DNA of 64,000 bases from G964291335 sp964291335 (lineage in GTDB: Bacteria; Chloroflexota; Dehalococcoidia; Lucifugimonadales; UBA3495). A program made the position numbers and the translations under genes. The stretch is taken from assembly GCA_964291335.2 (NCBI GenBank), contig OZ219748.1, positions 2,046,001 to 2,110,000 of the forward strand, in the 5' to 3' direction. Of the stretch, positions 16,794 to 24,421 are shown piece by piece. The stretch's first letter is position 1; every line of letters starts with the position of its first letter. A model generated the notes under the pieces. It had not been told where the DNA came from. It saw only the letters and a list, made by a program, of their open reading frames with translations, and made no database searches.

Positions 16794-17564
16794 ATGAGGA
16801 TTGCCCGGTATGAGGCCCATGGCGCAGTTCATTACGGCGTTATCAATGGCGACTCGGTAACTGCTGTTGATGGCAGCATTTTCGGAGAATTTACCCTAAC
16901 CGACCACGCGCATCCGCTGGCTGCTGTAAAGCTGCTGGCGCCGGTGGAGCCTGGCAAGATTCTGGCTATGGGGCTTAATTATACCAGCCACATTGGCGAC
17001 CGGCCCGCGCCCCAGTACCCGATGGTTTTCCACAAAACGCCCACCAGCGTCATCGGCCCGGAAGATACTATCATCCGCCCCAGAGAGGTGGAGCGGCTGG
17101 ATGCCGAGGGTGAACTGGTGGCGGTAATCAGGGATACCTGCCGCAATGTTGCCCGGGAAGATGCCCTGCATCACGTCCTGGGCTACACCTGCGGCAATGA
17201 CGTCAGCGCCCGTGACTGGCAGCGAAAGGATCGGAACGAGAACAATTCCGACTGGTGGCGGGCCAAGTCTGCCGATACTTTTTCGCCCATGGGCCCGTGG
17301 ATTGAGACAGACCTGAACCCCCATGACCAGCGCCTGCGCACCCGGGTCAACGGAAGCGTGCAGCAGGACGAATCAACGGCCCACCTGATTTTTGATGTTC
17401 CAACGATGATTGAATTCATCTCCCGCTACGTTACCCTCAACGCCGGCGACTGCATCTTCACCGGCACCCCGGGGACTACCCAGAACATGGCTGACGGCGC
17501 CGTATGTGAAATTGAAATCAACGGCATTGGCATCCTGCGCAACCCCGTGAAGCTGGAAAGCTGA
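16794..17564 (+). CDS. Fumarylacetoacetate hydrolase (FAH) family protein
   Basis: A 256-aa FAH-family enzyme; members hydrolyse or decarboxylate C-C bonds in aromatic catabolism or act on oxaloacetate. Seen: ILAMGLNYTSHI, FHKTPTSVIGPEDTI, then the metal site LDAEGELVAVI and GYTCGNDVSARDWQ with the acidic ligands, and the C-terminal GDCIFTGTPGTT. AAGGAGA 6 nt before ATG 16794 supports the start. It follows the SDR gene at 209 bp and may belong to the same degradative unit, but the substrate is not evident. Confidence 0.85.
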   Translation: MRIARYEAHGAVHYGVINGDSVTAVDGSIFGEFTLTDHAHPLAAVKLLAPVEPGKILAMGLNYTSHIGDRPAPQYPMVFHKTPTSVIGPEDTIIRPREVERLDAEGELVAVIRDTCRNVAREDALHHVLGYTCGNDVSARDWQRKDRNENNSDWWRAKSADTFSPMGPWIETDLNPHDQRLRTRVNGSVQQDESTAHLIFDVPTMIEFISRYVTLNAGDCIFTGTPGTTQNMADGAVCEIEINGIGILRNPVKLES

Positions 17565-17597
17565 TATTGCCAGGGCAGCCGTGAAAAGGTTGCCGGC

Positions 17598-19190
17598 CTA
17601 TTCGGTGATGGGCCGTGAAATTATCCACAGGCTCACTACGGTATAGATTACCATCAGGCCCAGCATCGGCAGCTGACTGCGCCAGGCCAGCTGCCGATGC
17701 CGGTAAATGGCGCTGGCCCGCAGGTGGGCCAGGTAAACCGCAACGATATGTCCCGTCACGATGGAGGTTACGGCAAAGAACCATATAAAACGGGCATTGG
17801 TTATGGCTATGTTCACCGTGTAGCCGGCAGTGCCGAACCAATCCATGCCGAAGCCGAAGGGGTCGGAAGCCAGGGGAATAATCAGCTGCCCCTGAATCAG
17901 CAGAAAGCCCAGGTAATGGGCAAAGTGGTAAGCCAGGGCAATGGGCGCCAGCGAAAAGCAGAAAGCAGCCATCAACGCTGCCGGGTCGGGGCTGCTGCCG
18001 CCGGCCCGCTTTACTACCCAGCCCATCAACGCCGAAAACCCCCAGTAAATGGCGGCAAAGGCCAGGGGGAAAGCCAGCAGACCCAGGGTATTGGCCAGCG
18101 CCAGGCCGTTAAAGTAGGGTGAGGTCAGCCCCGGGGTCTGTTCCAGGGCCAGCCCCAGCGCCGCCGCCCATTCCGGAGTATCGCTGAACCCGTCGAAAGT
18201 AACCGTGGCCAGCACCAGAATTACCAGGGCGGTCATACCCGTCGGCAAGGCGAATTCGCCGCCAGCGTTCAGGCCGATGGCCGGCGGGCGCAGGTTGAAC
18301 TCCTTTGCTTCGGCGTGCCGGAAACATTCATAGCAATCGACGCATTCGCCGGCCGGCTGCCGTTTTTGACAGGCCGGGCTGCTGCACTGCCGGCACACTT
18401 CCGGGGCCATTGTGCGGGTTTCGGTAATGGAAAACCGGGTAAGGAAGCTGTAAACCACCGAAAAAACTTCGCCGTGGCGCAGCCACTGGTGCTTGCCGAA
18501 GAGGTACATACCCCCCAGGGTAAGCAGCGAGTAGGCAGCAATCAACCAGGCCAGCAGGGACGGCGCAGCGCTTTCCGGCAGCGCATTCTCTACCCAGACA
18601 AAGGCGAAGAACAAAGCCACCGACGGCCAAACCCCCAGCCGTTCCGCATATTCCCAGCCCAGGCTCATTTCCCATTCCGCCGCCGGCCGTATCTTGTGGT
18701 ACAGAAACTCGGCGGCGTCAAAGATAATCGACCATGGGTTAATCGCCGCCCACAGGTTGCCCAACAGCGACACTACGAAACCCATGCCCACCCACCAGAT
18801 AATCCACACAAAAGTAGGGGTAAGGTTATTTACCGGCCGGTCGGAACCGAAAAGGCCGGTGGCGATAATCAGGAAAAACAGAAACACCGAAGCAACCCGC
18901 GCAGCCCATAAGAAGGGAACCGTCAGGACGAAGCGAACGGGAGCATACCGGAACAGGTTAAAACGCGGATAGCTGCCCGGCCCGCCCTCGGCCCGTACAA
19001 AAAGGCCGACTACCACAAAGGAAAGAATGACCGCCGACGCCCCGGCGGCGGCAAAGTAGCTCAGCGGCAAGGGCAGATCGTAACGCTCGCCGAAGCCGTG
19101 TCCATACACCGGCGCGGCAGAAAACGCCAGCAGCAATAGAGGGGTTGCCGCCGCCGGCAGCAACATTCCAGGCAACCTGGGGCGAGGCAT
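17598..19190 (-). CDS. Polytopic membrane protein with a Cys-rich cytosolic loop
   Basis: A 530-aa membrane protein with a cleavable-looking N-terminus (LLLLAFSAAPVYGHG) and about 11 further hydrophobic segments. It resembles membrane proteins often annotated as fenitrothion hydrolase-like in databases, a label with little functional meaning. A central loop has seven cysteines in the pattern VCRQCSSPACQKR ... GECVDCYECFRHAEAKE, which could bind zinc or an iron-sulfur cluster. Several conserved His residues (GHGFGERYDLPLP, YHFAHYLG, TGHIVAVYLAH) within or near membrane helices suggest metal or haem binding. GGAG about 9 nt upstream supports ATG 19190. Function unknown. Confidence 0.7.
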   Translation of the reverse strand: MPRPRLPGMLLPAAATPLLLLAFSAAPVYGHGFGERYDLPLPLSYFAAAGASAVILSFVVVGLFVRAEGGPGSYPRFNLFRYAPVRFVLTVPFLWAARVASVFLFFLIIATGLFGSDRPVNNLTPTFVWIIWWVGMGFVVSLLGNLWAAINPWSIIFDAAEFLYHKIRPAAEWEMSLGWEYAERLGVWPSVALFFAFVWVENALPESAAPSLLAWLIAAYSLLTLGGMYLFGKHQWLRHGEVFSVVYSFLTRFSITETRTMAPEVCRQCSSPACQKRQPAGECVDCYECFRHAEAKEFNLRPPAIGLNAGGEFALPTGMTALVILVLATVTFDGFSDTPEWAAALGLALEQTPGLTSPYFNGLALANTLGLLAFPLAFAAIYWGFSALMGWVVKRAGGSSPDPAALMAAFCFSLAPIALAYHFAHYLGFLLIQGQLIIPLASDPFGFGMDWFGTAGYTVNIAITNARFIWFFAVTSIVTGHIVAVYLAHLRASAIYRHRQLAWRSQLPMLGLMVIYTVVSLWIISRPITE

Positions 19191-19267
19191 CTTTTCACTC
19201 CAGCAGTATTATCGCCCGCATATTCTAGCACCCTTTTCTGGCACCCTTCCGCTGCCGGGGCTGCCCG

Positions 19268-19352
19268 GTTTCTCCGGGTCGCCGGCTGAAACCACTCGCC
19301 GGCTCAAAGGCCAGAAGCAGGCCATGCTGTTTCTCCGGGTTGCCGGCTGAAA
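19268..19352. repeat. Pair of 24-bp direct repeats
   Basis: Copies at 19268-19291 and 19329-19352 differ at one base (GTTTCTCCGGGT, then C or T, then GCCGGCTGAAA) and are 61 bp apart. They lie in the 330-bp divergent gap between the membrane-protein gene and cmk. No gene is seen in this gap. Confidence 0.8.
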
Positions 19353-19479
19353 ATACGGGGGTCTGACCGGGCCGGGGTTATTGCGGCGAACTTCAGCCGG
19401 CGGCGATGCTTCCTGCCGGGCAAAGGGGCAAAACGGATTCGGCGGCGCCGCCGGCGGTCGGCAGCGGCGCGCGGCGTTC

Positions 19480-19488
19480 TGTTATACT
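19480..19488 (+). promoter_or_regulatory. Extended -10 promoter for cmk-plsC
   Basis: TGTTATACT is an extended -10 element (TG-n-TATACT) 31 bp before the cmk ATG. No good -35 hexamer is seen at the expected distance, as is common for extended -10 promoters. The same nine bases precede purA. Confidence 0.5.
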
Positions 19489-19518
19489 GCCGTCAGTCAA
19501 GCGACCAGGATAAGGGGT

Positions 19519-20217
19519 ATGGCAAGGGATCGGAAAATTGCGATTGACGGTGAAACGGCAGCCGGCAAGACGGTCGCCGGTCGGGAGTTGGCCCGTCGCC
19601 TGGGCTGCCTTTTTCTGGATACCGGAATTATGTATCGGGCCATTACCTGGCTGGCTCTGAAGCGGGGCGTGGCGATGGATGACGCCGCAGGCCTGGCTGA
19701 ACTGGCCCGCAGCGCCGTTCTGCAGCCCCTGGAGGGCCGGCGTGAAGAGCTGCTGGATACGATTGCGCTGGATGGCCGGGAGCTGGGCCCGGAACTGCGA
19801 ACCGTGGCGATTGACCGGAAGGTTTCCCTGGTGGCCCGGTCGCCGGGGGTGCGGCGGGAGCTGGCGCATCAGCAGCGGCGCATTGCCGCTGCGGCCGGCA
19901 ATGCGGTTATGGTGGGACGGGACATCGGCACGGTTGTGCTGCCCGATGCCGACTTGAAGGTTTTTATAACCGCTTCGCCGGAAACACGCGCCCGCCGCCG
20001 CTATGCCGACCGGCTGGCCCAGGGTCAGGCAGCAGCGCCGGGCCAGGTGCTGGATGAAATCCTGACCCGGGACCGGCTCGACTCGCAACGGGCGGATTCA
20101 CCCTTGACCTGCGCCGCCGATGCCCTGGTGGTTAACACCGATAACCTGACTGTGTCCCAGGTGGTGGACATCATCGAAAAGCGGTTTCACGCCATTGCCG
20201 GGGCGGCTGACCAATGA
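19519..20217 (+). CDS. cmk: Cytidylate kinase
   Basis: A 232-aa CMP/dCMP kinase that phosphorylates CMP with ATP in pyrimidine nucleotide recycling. The P-loop is IDGETAAGKTVAG at the N-terminus, followed by FLDTGIMYRAITW, which holds the substrate-binding Asp and Arg. GRDIGTVVLPDADLKVFITA and the ETRARRRYADR lid are family signatures. The start at 19519 is chosen because the kinase fold begins there and GGATAAGG precedes it; the upstream in-frame extension (from 19381) has no homologous character. It overlaps plsC by 4 nt (ATGA). Confidence 0.93.
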   Translation: MARDRKIAIDGETAAGKTVAGRELARRLGCLFLDTGIMYRAITWLALKRGVAMDDAAGLAELARSAVLQPLEGRREELLDTIALDGRELGPELRTVAIDRKVSLVARSPGVRRELAHQQRRIAAAAGNAVMVGRDIGTVVLPDADLKVFITASPETRARRRYADRLAQGQAAAPGQVLDEILTRDRLDSQRADSPLTCAADALVVNTDNLTVSQVVDIIEKRFHAIAGAADQ

Positions 20218-20903
20218 CGGTTCTATACACTCCGGGGCGGGCGCTGGCCCGTTTTTGCTTCAACGTGTTTGGCCGTATGGAGGTGGCAGGGCGGGAGAAC
20301 GTGCCGCCCTATGGGCCGTTAATCGTTGTTGCCAACCACATTTCCTATAACGACCCGCCGTCTTTAGCCGCCGCCCTGCCGCGGCCGTTATCCTTTCTGG
20401 GCAAACGGGAACTGTTTGAGCCGGCCGTCAGGGGGTGGCTGTTCAACGCAATGCGGGTCTATCCGGTGGACCGGGCCTTTGGCGCAAGCGCCTTGCGAGT
20501 AGCCCTGTCCCTGCTGGCTCAGGATGGGGCAGTAGCCATTTTCCCGGAAGGGCAGCGCAGCCCGAACCGGCAGCTGATTAAGGGCATGGCCGGGGCAGCG
20601 TACCTGGCCATGAAATCGCAGGCGCCCATCTTGCCGGTCGGCATTGCCGGCACAGAGAAATTTCCCCACCAGCGTATGCCTTTGCCCCTGTGCCGGTTCC
20701 GGCTGAATATTGGCCCCCCCTTTACGCCGCCGGTGCTGGAAGGAGGCAGTACCCGGGCCGCCGCAGAGGCGGTGCTGTACCTGATAATGCAGCGCATCGC
20801 CGCCCTGCTGCCGGCCGAATACCGGGGCGTTTACGGCTGGAACCAGGGCAGCCGGGAGGCCCGGCTGGCAGCCGGGGATGCCGGCCGGCAGCCGGGCGGT
20901 TGA
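20214..20903 (+). CDS. plsC: 1-acyl-sn-glycerol-3-phosphate acyltransferase
   Basis: A 229-aa membrane-associated acyltransferase making phosphatidic acid from lysophosphatidic acid. The catalytic NHISYND (NHx4D) is near residue 43, FPEGQRSP is block III, and GKRELFEPAVRGWLF and PVGIAGTEKF match the other blocks. The ATGA overlap with cmk implies translational coupling, an arrangement (cmk-plsC) found in many bacteria. The C-terminus is Gly/Arg-rich and poorly conserved. A strong terminator follows. Confidence 0.9.
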   Translation: MTVLYTPGRALARFCFNVFGRMEVAGRENVPPYGPLIVVANHISYNDPPSLAAALPRPLSFLGKRELFEPAVRGWLFNAMRVYPVDRAFGASALRVALSLLAQDGAVAIFPEGQRSPNRQLIKGMAGAAYLAMKSQAPILPVGIAGTEKFPHQRMPLPLCRFRLNIGPPFTPPVLEGGSTRAAAEAVLYLIMQRIAALLPAEYRGVYGWNQGSREARLAAGDAGRQPGG

Positions 20904-20987
20904 CACCGGGCCGCCGGCAACCGGCCGGGCTGCCGGCGGCAATGGCCTTTTCACCGCCCTTCGTTGCCAGCAGAACCGGGGCAGAAA

Positions 20988-21021
20988 GGGGGCCGGGTTG
21001 GACGACCCGGCCCCCTTTTTT
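20988..21021 (+). terminator. Rho-independent terminator after plsC
   Basis: An 11-bp perfect stem (GGGGGCCGGGT at 20988-20998 with ACCCGGCCCCC at 21005-21015), a 6-nt loop and a T6 run. It ends the cmk-plsC operon and faces the end of dapA. Confidence 0.93.
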
Positions 21022-21059
21022 GCGTTCCCCGGCAATGCCCCGCCGCCGGCTGAACCGGG

Positions 21060-21956
21060 TCAGGCCGAAGCTGCCAGGTCCATTTCGTAGCGAGACAATA
21101 CCGCTTCGATTTGCGCCGCAGACTTTGCGTCCGCCGGCAGCAGCGGCAGTCTGGGGCGGCCCACATTGAAGCCCGCGTGGTTCAGGGCGTGTTTCACCGG
21201 AATAGGGTTGGAAACGATGAACAAGACCTTGAAAAGCTCCAGCAGCCGGCGATGTTCTGCCGCCGCCCGTTCCACGTCTCCTTCCAGCAGCAACCCCATC
21301 ATCTGTTTGATTTGGCGGCCGGCCAGGTGCGAAGCCACGCTGACCACCCCGTAACCTCCGGCAGCCATGATGTAAAAAGTCTCGTTATCGTTGCCGCTCC
21401 AGACCCGAAACCCGTCCCGGGCCCCGTCCAGGATCCGGGTTATTTGATCCAGATCGCTGCCGGCCTCTTTAACCCCGATGATGTTATCTACCTGGCTGAG
21501 GCGGATGGTGGTCTCGTGGGTCATGTTCAGGCTGGTGCGGCTGGTAACGTTATAGAGCATACAGGGCAGCTTGACACTGGCGGCAATAGCCTTGAAGTGC
21601 TGATAAAGCCCTTCCTGGGGCGGCTTGTTGTAGTAGGGAACCACCAGCAGCAAACCATCCACGCCGGCCCGCTCGGCCTCTTTACTAAGCTCGATGCTTT
21701 CGGCAGTGCTGTAGTTGCCGGTTCCGGCTACCACGGCGCCCCGGTCGCCTACTGCACCCTTCACCTCGGCGTAGAGGCGAAGTTTCTCGTCGGTGGTCAA
21801 GGTGGGCGATTCGCCGGTGGTGCCGGACACGATAACGCCGTCGCTGCCCGAGTCCAGCAGCGCATTGGCCAGACGCCTGGCCTGGGCATAGTCCACCTGC
21901 CCCGCGCGGTCAAAGGGGGTTGCCATAGCCGTTATCAGTCTGCCTATCTCCGTCAT
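21060..21956 (-). CDS. dapA: 4-hydroxy-tetrahydrodipicolinate synthase
   Basis: A 298-aa class I aldolase of lysine/diaminopimelate synthesis condensing pyruvate with aspartate semialdehyde. GTTGESPTLT is the pyruvate-binding loop, Tyr in CMLYNVTSRTS is the proton relay, and Lys in IIGVKEAGSDLDQ forms the Schiff base. The start at 21956 (MTEIGRLITAM) follows GGAGGG; the in-frame start at 21986 is less likely. It is the last of a dapB-asd-dapA set. The Tyr motif is YNVTSR rather than YNVPSR, so a related aldolase activity cannot be excluded, but the neighbours argue for DapA. Confidence 0.9.
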   Translation of the reverse strand: MTEIGRLITAMATPFDRAGQVDYAQARRLANALLDSGSDGVIVSGTTGESPTLTTDEKLRLYAEVKGAVGDRGAVVAGTGNYSTAESIELSKEAERAGVDGLLLVVPYYNKPPQEGLYQHFKAIAASVKLPCMLYNVTSRTSLNMTHETTIRLSQVDNIIGVKEAGSDLDQITRILDGARDGFRVWSGNDNETFYIMAAGGYGVVSVASHLAGRQIKQMMGLLLEGDVERAAAEHRRLLELFKVLFIVSNPIPVKHALNHAGFNVGRPRLPLLPADAKSAAQIEAVLSRYEMDLAASA

Positions 21957-22235
21957 GCTGACCCTCCTGCCGGGGTTTTCCGGCAATTATACACGCCGGG
22001 GGTATCTTTTGCCTGACGGGTATCTGCCATTGAGCCGGTTCCCTGGCCGGCCTTTTAACCGCTTGACTTCCGGGGGTTTGGCCGGGCCGGCTGGCGGCGG
22101 CGGGGGATGCCTGGCTCGACTTCCGGAAAGTCATCCAGCCCACGATAGCCCAACTCCCGGCCCGCCCTGCTGCCTGCCGGTAACCGGCGGCAAGGGCATG
22201 GCCTGACAGACTCAAGGGCCGGGGTACAGCCGGCG

Positions 22236-22310
22236 ATGTACCGGCGAACCGATGGGGGCGGCGGCAACTCTATGGGGCAATTGAACCGGCTGCGCTTATA
22301 CGCCGGAAAC
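22236..22310 (+). pseudogene. Possible IS1 transposase C-terminal scrap
   Basis: The 339-bp gap between asd and dapA holds a short stretch whose plus-strand translation YRRTDGGGGNSMGQLNRLRL lines up without gaps with VNRNEGLHSQLRGQLNRLHR of the decayed IS1 at 3.4 kb, sharing the GQLNRL block. The match is short and could be chance. Otherwise I see no gene in this gap. Confidence 0.25.
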
Positions 22311-23363
22311 CGACTGGCCGGCCGGGGCTCCGGCGGCGGGGCGCCGGCAGCCCCGGCGGACCAGTTCCTCGGCTATCTGTATGGAATTAAGCGCCGCCCC
22401 CTTACGCAGGTTATCGGAAACTACCCACAGGGCCAACCCGTTGGGGTCAGAGGCGTCCTGCCGAATGCGGCCAACAAACACGTCATCCTCACCGGCCACC
22501 GGCCAGGGCATCGGGTAGCGGCCCTGCTCCGGTTGGTCCAACACCCTCATCCCGGGCATATCGGCCAGCAGGCGGCGGGCCTCGCTGGCGGTCATGGGCC
22601 GCTCCAGTTCCAGATGCACTGCGGCGCTGTGCGATACCATGACCGGCACTCGCACGCAGGTGGCGGAAATCCGGATTTCCGGGGCGTGCAGTATCTTGCG
22701 ACTTTCGTCAATCAGCTTCTGCTCTTCACGAGTATAGCCGCTGGGCAGAAAGCGGTCGATTTGCGGTATGATGTTGAAGCCAATCTGCTGGGGCTGGTGG
22801 CGGGGCGTTACCGGGTTGCCTTGTAGCAGGTCGCCGGTCTGTTCCCGCAGTTCCCGGACGGCGGCGCTGCCGGCCCCGGACACTGATTGGTAGGTGTCGG
22901 CGATGATGCGCCGGATGGGGTTGCGCCGGTGGATGGGGTAGGCCAGCAGCGCCAGCGGCGTGGTGGAACAATTGGGAATGGCGATGATGCCCTGGTGCCA
23001 TTCCACATCGGCCCCGTTAACCTCCGGCACCACCAGAGGGACATTTTCCTGCATGCGAAAGGCGGAGCTGTCGTCGATAACCACCGCCCCGGCAGCCACC
23101 GCCAAAGGGGCCCAATGCCGGCTCGCTGCGGTGCTGGCCGAAATGAATGCGATGTCCACCCCCTGGAAGGAACCTTCCCGGGTTTCTTCGACGGTAAACC
23201 CCTGACCGTTTACCGTTAACTGCCGGCCAGCAGACCGGCCGGAGGCCAGCAGCTTCAACCTGGTCAGTTCCGGGTGGCGCTGTTCGACGATTTTCAGAAA
23301 CTCGGCGCCTACCGCTCCGGTAGCGCCAACAACGGCGAGCGTCAGGTCTTGCAGGTCGGGCAT
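22296..23363 (-). CDS. asd: Aspartate-semialdehyde dehydrogenase
   Basis: A 355-aa NADP-dependent enzyme reducing aspartyl phosphate to aspartate semialdehyde, the branch to lysine, threonine and methionine. VVGATGAVG is the cofactor loop, IPNCSTTPLALLAYP holds the catalytic Cys, TYQSVSGAGSAA the substrate loop, and VSHSAAVHLE the catalytic His. DDVFVGRIRQD and the C-terminal NLRKGAALNSIQIAEEL are standard. It lies 65 bp after dapB. The end carries a short Pro/Ala extension. Confidence 0.93.
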   Translation of the reverse strand: MPDLQDLTLAVVGATGAVGAEFLKIVEQRHPELTRLKLLASGRSAGRQLTVNGQGFTVEETREGSFQGVDIAFISASTAASRHWAPLAVAAGAVVIDDSSAFRMQENVPLVVPEVNGADVEWHQGIIAIPNCSTTPLALLAYPIHRRNPIRRIIADTYQSVSGAGSAAVRELREQTGDLLQGNPVTPRHQPQQIGFNIIPQIDRFLPSGYTREEQKLIDESRKILHAPEIRISATCVRVPVMVSHSAAVHLELERPMTASEARRLLADMPGMRVLDQPEQGRYPMPWPVAGEDDVFVGRIRQDASDPNGLALWVVSDNLRKGAALNSIQIAEELVRRGCRRPAAGAPAGQSVSGV

Positions 23364-23428
23364 CGGTCAACACTCTTCAGCAAGGTAAATACCCCGAATG
23401 AAGTCGGGGGAAACGCGGCAGCCGGCGG

Positions 23429-24217
23429 CTACAACCCCAGAATCTGCTCCAAGCCTACCACAAGCCCGGGACGGTTCACAACTTCCCGGATGCACCGAAT
23501 TACGCCGGGCATATAGCAGTCTCTGGTCAGCGTATCGTGGCGCAGCGAGATGGTTTGACCGGCGGCGCCCATAATCACTTCGTGGTGGGCGCTGCGCCCC
23601 GGCATCCGAAGGCTGTGGATGGTTACCCCGTTGTATTCGCCGCCCCGGGAGCCCGGCAGGTTCTCCTGCTCGGTAACGCTGCGGGTGAACCGCTTCTCGT
23701 CGCCGATGGCCCTGGCCAGGGCCATCGCAAAGCCGGAGGGAGCGTCTATCTTGGCTTCGTGGTGGGCCTCAATAATATCCACGTAATCGAAGAAAGGGGC
23801 GGCCTGTTCTACCAGTTTTTTCAGGACCACGGCGCCCAGAGCAAAGTTGGGAGCCACGATAATGCCGATGGCCTGGTCTTTTGCAATGGCGTCTAGCTGC
23901 CGCAGGTCAGCGTCATTCAGGCCGCTGACACCGACCACCAAGTTGGTTGAAGCGGCGGCGGCTTGCGGTACGGCTTGCCGGCAGGCGGCAGCGTTAGTGA
24001 AATCTACCAGCACGTCGGGACGGGTCTGCTCCAGGATTTCCGACAGGCTGGTGGACAGGGGGATTTCTCCGCCGTCGGGCAAAGGCAGGCGGCTGCCCCG
24101 TTCCCGGCGGCAGGTGGCTCCTACCAGGGTAAAGTCCGGCTGGCGGGCAACGGCAGCCACCGTTTCTGCGCCCATCCTTCCGGTTGCCCCGTTTATTGCC
24201 ACCCGAATCGGCGCCAT
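23429..24217 (-). CDS. dapB: 4-hydroxy-tetrahydrodipicolinate reductase
   Basis: A 262-aa NAD(P)H-dependent reductase of the diaminopimelate pathway. INGATGRMG is the Rossmann loop, NFALGAVVLKKLVEQ the hinge, and EAHHEAKIDAPSGFAM the catalytic His/Lys signature. GGAGG six bases before ATG 24217 sets the start. The order dapB-asd-dapA places three successive steps in one unit, although asd acts before dapA in the pathway. Confidence 0.93.
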   Translation of the reverse strand: MAPIRVAINGATGRMGAETVAAVARQPDFTLVGATCRRERGSRLPLPDGGEIPLSTSLSEILEQTRPDVLVDFTNAAACRQAVPQAAAASTNLVVGVSGLNDADLRQLDAIAKDQAIGIIVAPNFALGAVVLKKLVEQAAPFFDYVDIIEAHHEAKIDAPSGFAMALARAIGDEKRFTRSVTEQENLPGSRGGEYNGVTIHSLRMPGRSAHHEVIMGAAGQTISLRHDTLTRDCYMPGVIRCIREVVNRPGLVVGLEQILGL

Positions 24218-24349
24218 AGCAACCTCCTGGCCTCTGGCACGGACTGAATTGTTCCTATATTATCACGTGCCTGGCCGGGTCAAAACCCGTAAAAGAGCAA
24301 AAGAAAAGGCGGCAGCCGGCAGCCGATGCTTTATTGTACCGGACAGCGA

Positions 24350-24381
24350 AACGCCGCAGGAAGGCTGTTTCCTGCGGCGTT
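24350..24381 (-). terminator. Hairpin terminator after pnp
   Basis: A perfect 13-bp stem (24350-24362 with 24369-24381) and a 6-nt loop lie 41 bp past the pnp stop. On the minus strand only TTT follows, so termination may be partial and allow read-through into dapB, or the hairpin may protect the mRNA 3' end. Confidence 0.7.
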
Positions 24382-24421
24382 GAACAGCGTGGGAACAGAG
24401 GGGTGGAAGCAGCGGCGAGGG

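Noticed and set aside
19268..19352. Mini-CRISPR reading of paired repeats
   Set aside because: Only two copies, different repeats at each locus, and no cas genes in the window.
22016..22290. Short frames between asd and dapA
   Set aside because: No ribosome site or conserved motif; only the weak IS1-like scrap is noted.
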